A stretch of 64,000 bases of DNA, taken from contig NZ_AP024814.1 of the NCBI RefSeq assembly GCF_019703305.1, forward strand, positions 1,240,001 through 1,304,000, given 5' to 3'. This document shows, piece after piece, positions 62,337 to 64,000 of this stretch. The stretch's first letter is position 1. Each line of letters starts with the position of its first letter. Under the pieces are notes generated by a model. That model searched no databases, was not told where the DNA came from, and worked only from the letters and a program-made list of their open reading frames with translations. A program made the translations under genes and the position numbers. The stretch is from Helicobacter sp. NHP19-003 (GTDB lineage Bacteria; Campylobacterota; Campylobacteria; Campylobacterales; Helicobacteraceae).

Positions 62337-62342
62337 ATTGTA
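62337..62342 (-). promoter_or_regulatory. Antisense promoter of cassette 3
   Basis: Minus strand GGATACAAT, 46 bases past the peptide stop. Confidence 0.55.
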
Positions 62343-62371
62343 TCCACTCCCAACTAAAAAACCCTTTAAAC

Positions 62372-62731
62372 TCATTTTTCCGGTGCGCCTTTGTCGATTT
62401 TTGCGCCTAATTTGCGCTCTAAAAGCCGCAAGGCGTAATCGCTCACCACCTCTGCTCCGATGTAACCAATCCCCCCACTGATGGAGATGACCAGACTTGT
62501 GGGCAGGTGAAAGTAGTAATTGATGATCTCAAAGCTGATCCAAGTGGTGAGCATAGAAGAGCCCACGCCCCAAAAGATGTAACGAGCCTTGTCGAGCGCG
62601 CCGTTGAAGTTCTCGTTTTTGATGGTGCGCAACACAAAGAGCCAGCCCACACAAAACCCCACCACCAGCATGAAAAAATAGGGCAAATACTCTTTCACCG
62701 ACAAGCCTAAAATGACTAAATCCTGTTTCAT
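62372..62731 (-). CDS. LydA-like holin
   Basis: 119 residues with three hydrophobic segments (YLPYFFMLVVGFCVGWLFVL, IFWGVGSSMLTTWISFEIIN, SLVISISGGIGYIGAEVV) and a charged C-terminus, the plan of LydA-type phage holins. It follows the amidase gene and would release it. A scrap of a related gene is at 11169-11279. Confidence 0.65.
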   Translation of the reverse strand: MKQDLVILGLSVKEYLPYFFMLVVGFCVGWLFVLRTIKNENFNGALDKARYIFWGVGSSMLTTWISFEIINYYFHLPTSLVISISGGIGYIGAEVVSDYALRLLERKLGAKIDKGAPEK

Positions 62732-62955
62732 TTCTCATTTTCAAGGCCGTAGTTGCGGTCGATCTTGTTCTCGATGACATCTAAATCGCTGTCTAGGCCC
62801 TCTAAACGGCTCACCGCCGCTTGGGCGCGATCTAAAATGGCCGTGCTTTCCTACACGATGTAGCACAAAAAGCCCACCTGCAACAAGCACATGAAGAACA
62901 AAAACAACACCAAACGGATCAAAAGCTCCAGCCGTCTTAAAATATCTTGCGACAA
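62728..62955 (-). pseudogene. Small membrane/coiled-coil phage gene with an internal amber codon
   Basis: From TTG at 62955 (GGGGGG upstream) it encodes MSQDILRRLELLIRLVLFLF then FMCLLQVGFLCYIV and TAG at 62853-62851; the same frame continues ESTAILDRAQAAVSRLEGLD to TGA at 62728, overlapping the holin start. One nonsense change would make one 75-residue protein. A recent mutation or a regulated stop cannot be told apart. Confidence 0.45.
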
Positions 62956-62963
62956 ACGCCCCC

Positions 62964-63374
62964 CTAGCCTTGAGCCCACCAAGAGGCCACGCTAAAGCAG
63001 GGGCATTCCTTCTTGGGCTCAAAATCCCGATGCCCATAGAGCGAGGCGTTGGGGTATTTTTCTAAAAGCTGGGCGCACAAGCTTTTCATCGCCTGTTTTT
63101 GGGCCTCAGTACGGGTGTCTTTAGCCACGCCGGCCTCATCGCACCCGCCGATGTAGCACACGCCGATGCTCTCGGCATTGTGCCCCTTGCAGTGCGCCCC
63201 GATTTCCTCATCCGGTCGGCCTTTTTCGATCGTGCCATCGAGCTTGATGACATAGTGATAACCGATACAAACCCAGCCGCGCTCCTTGTGCCAGCGGTCG
63301 ATGTCGGCCGCGCAAAAGTCTTGATTCTCCTTAGTTGCGCTGCAATGGAGGATGATTTGGCGGATGTTGCGCAT
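62964..63374 (-). CDS. N-acetylmuramoyl-L-alanine amidase endolysin
   Basis: 136 residues of the amidase-2/PGRP fold. ILHCSATKE and LYGHRDFEPKKECPCF hold the zinc ligands (His near residue 10, His and Cys near residues 117 and 125), with YHYVIKLDGTIEKGR between. It cuts the bond between sugar and peptide in peptidoglycan. It stands first in the lysis cluster. Confidence 0.88.
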   Translation of the reverse strand: MRNIRQIILHCSATKENQDFCAADIDRWHKERGWVCIGYHYVIKLDGTIEKGRPDEEIGAHCKGHNAESIGVCYIGGCDEAGVAKDTRTEAQKQAMKSLCAQLLEKYPNASLYGHRDFEPKKECPCFSVASWWAQG

Positions 63375-63381
63375 GAGTCTC

Positions 63382-63723
63382 CTATTCTTTCAAAAGTTTC
63401 ACTTTAAAGCGCATTTCCCACAGCCCAAAAAAGCCCACTTCCTGCACCAGCCCCGCGCTCTCAAAATACACGCGCCCGTCCTCAAAGGCCGGGGCGCAGG
63501 TGAGCCGCGCCAACAAGCCATCGATGGTCTGCAAGCTTTCCTCTGCCCCGGGGGATTCGATGAATCCAAAGAACAAACGGGTCGCCACCTCAAAGGCCGC
63601 AAGGGGGGCAGGGCGCACCCCATCAAAGCGGTAATACAGCCCCGCCTCTTTGAGCGCGCCCTCGTGGTAGCACGAATCGGGGAAAATGGCCTTGACGATT
63701 TGGTGTGCCCTTTGCAAAATCAC
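63382..63723 (-). CDS. Phage protein, possibly Mu gp37-like
   Basis: 113 residues, mixed fold, beginning MILQRAHQIVKAIFPD. It overlaps the next upstream gene by four bases and precedes the amidase by seven. Position after a gp36-like gene suggests the gp37/tail-terminator role in Mu; no motif proves it. Confidence 0.45.
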   Translation of the reverse strand: MILQRAHQIVKAIFPDSCYHEGALKEAGLYYRFDGVRPAPLAAFEVATRLFFGFIESPGAEESLQTIDGLLARLTCAPAFEDGRVYFESAGLVQEVGFFGLWEMRFKVKLLKE

Positions 63724-64000
63724 AGCTCAAAGCTCCTTTTCTTGCACCATTTGAGCGGGGAAAAGCTTTTGTTTTTCACCTCCACAAGCCCCCCCTTGTC
63801 GTCTATCTGCAAAAGGGGTCTATGGTGGCATTCTTTGACAAGCGGGGCCTGCTTGATGGCTTTAAGGGCCTCATTGTAGATGGCTAAATCCTCATCATCT
63901 AGGGGGATTTTCAAATACCGCTTAGCGCGCACGAGGGCGAAGTCATAGAGCGCGTAAGCCGGGGGCACTTTGTCGTGGGTGAGGGCCACCAGCTCCTCGT
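63720..64000 (-). CDS. Mu gp36-like (DUF1320) protein, 5' end outside window
   Basis: The frame is open to the right edge (reading EELVALTHDKVPPAYALYD). FALVRAKRYLKIPLDDEDLA and IYNEALKAIKQAP fit the end of DUF1320 head-tail connector proteins of Mu-like phages. At least 90 residues are visible. Confidence 0.55.
   Translation of the reverse strand, partial: EELVALTHDKVPPAYALYDFALVRAKRYLKIPLDDEDLAIYNEALKAIKQAPLVKECHHRPLLQIDDKGGLVEVKNKSFSPLKWCKKRSFEL

Noticed and set aside
62741-63037. 98-codon minus-strand frame
   Set aside because: It is a shadow of the amidase end and of the small membrane gene in another frame.

Overview
The window looks like the chromosome of a gastric, non-pylori Helicobacter. 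The evidence is Helicobacter-type genes in Helicobacter-type order: tkt-addB-ftsK, flgL-rplU-rpmA-dppABCDF-obgE, magIII-hemE, csd4 beside a homologue of the flagellar co-chaperone HP1076, and an HpaA-family lipoprotein. IS605-family elements and an AapA/IsoA-type toxin-antitoxin locus agree with this. An animal-host species of the felis/bizzozeronii/heilmannii group is my inference; the sequence alone does not settle it.

Layout. 1-8156 holds housekeeping genes: transketolase end, AddB, FtsK, NAD(P)HX repair, TlyA, an unpaired D12-class adenine methyltransferase and a small membrane protein. 8181-12300 is wreckage: a truncated phosphoethanolamine-transferase-like sulfatase, a frameshifted phage protein with barnase-like (PBECR) nuclease domains, a spanin-like gene and a holin scrap. 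12312-19041 returns to core genes: HP1076-like, Csd4, MagIII, HemE, an outer-membrane protein, tRNA-Asn, an NDH-2-like flavoprotein and a secondary alcohol dehydrogenase. 19100-26542 is a defence and mobile-element island: UPF0174 and DUF262 pseudogenes, the latter split by an IS605 copy, a SPPY-type methyltransferase with a frameshifted TdeIII-family endonuclease, AAA and DUF2130 fragments, and a gene switched by a poly-C tract. 26603-48232 is core: MutY, YbeY, TilS, an NCS2 permease, RibA plus five molybdenum-cofactor genes in one operon, an HpaA-like lipoprotein with an LTA-synthase-like sulfatase, FlgL with a textbook sigma-54 promoter, L21/L27, the Dpp transporter, ObgE and RibF.

48430-64000 is accessory. 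An intact IS605 copy and an AapA/IsoA module lie next to a Mu-like prophage that runs off the right edge. A plus-strand block (protease/scaffold gpI, MuF head protein fused to a type-50 polymorphic toxin, likely immunity gene, DUF1804 protein) converges with a minus-strand block (gp36- and gp37-like proteins, amidase, holin, spanins, tail proteins, gpG). A tnpB-only element sits in the minus block and itself carries a 267-bp IS605-derived mini-element.

The most novel signal is in the lysis genes. Three divergent cassettes at about 60989-61279, 61318-61614 and 62094-62342 run opposite to the phage genes. Each encodes a 15-19 residue hydrophobic peptide ending PLH or PLY, has an upstream leader that can mask the ribosome-binding site, and has a conserved antisense promoter 39-47 bases past the stop codon. 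They look like an undescribed family of type I toxin-antitoxin modules embedded in phage lysis genes.
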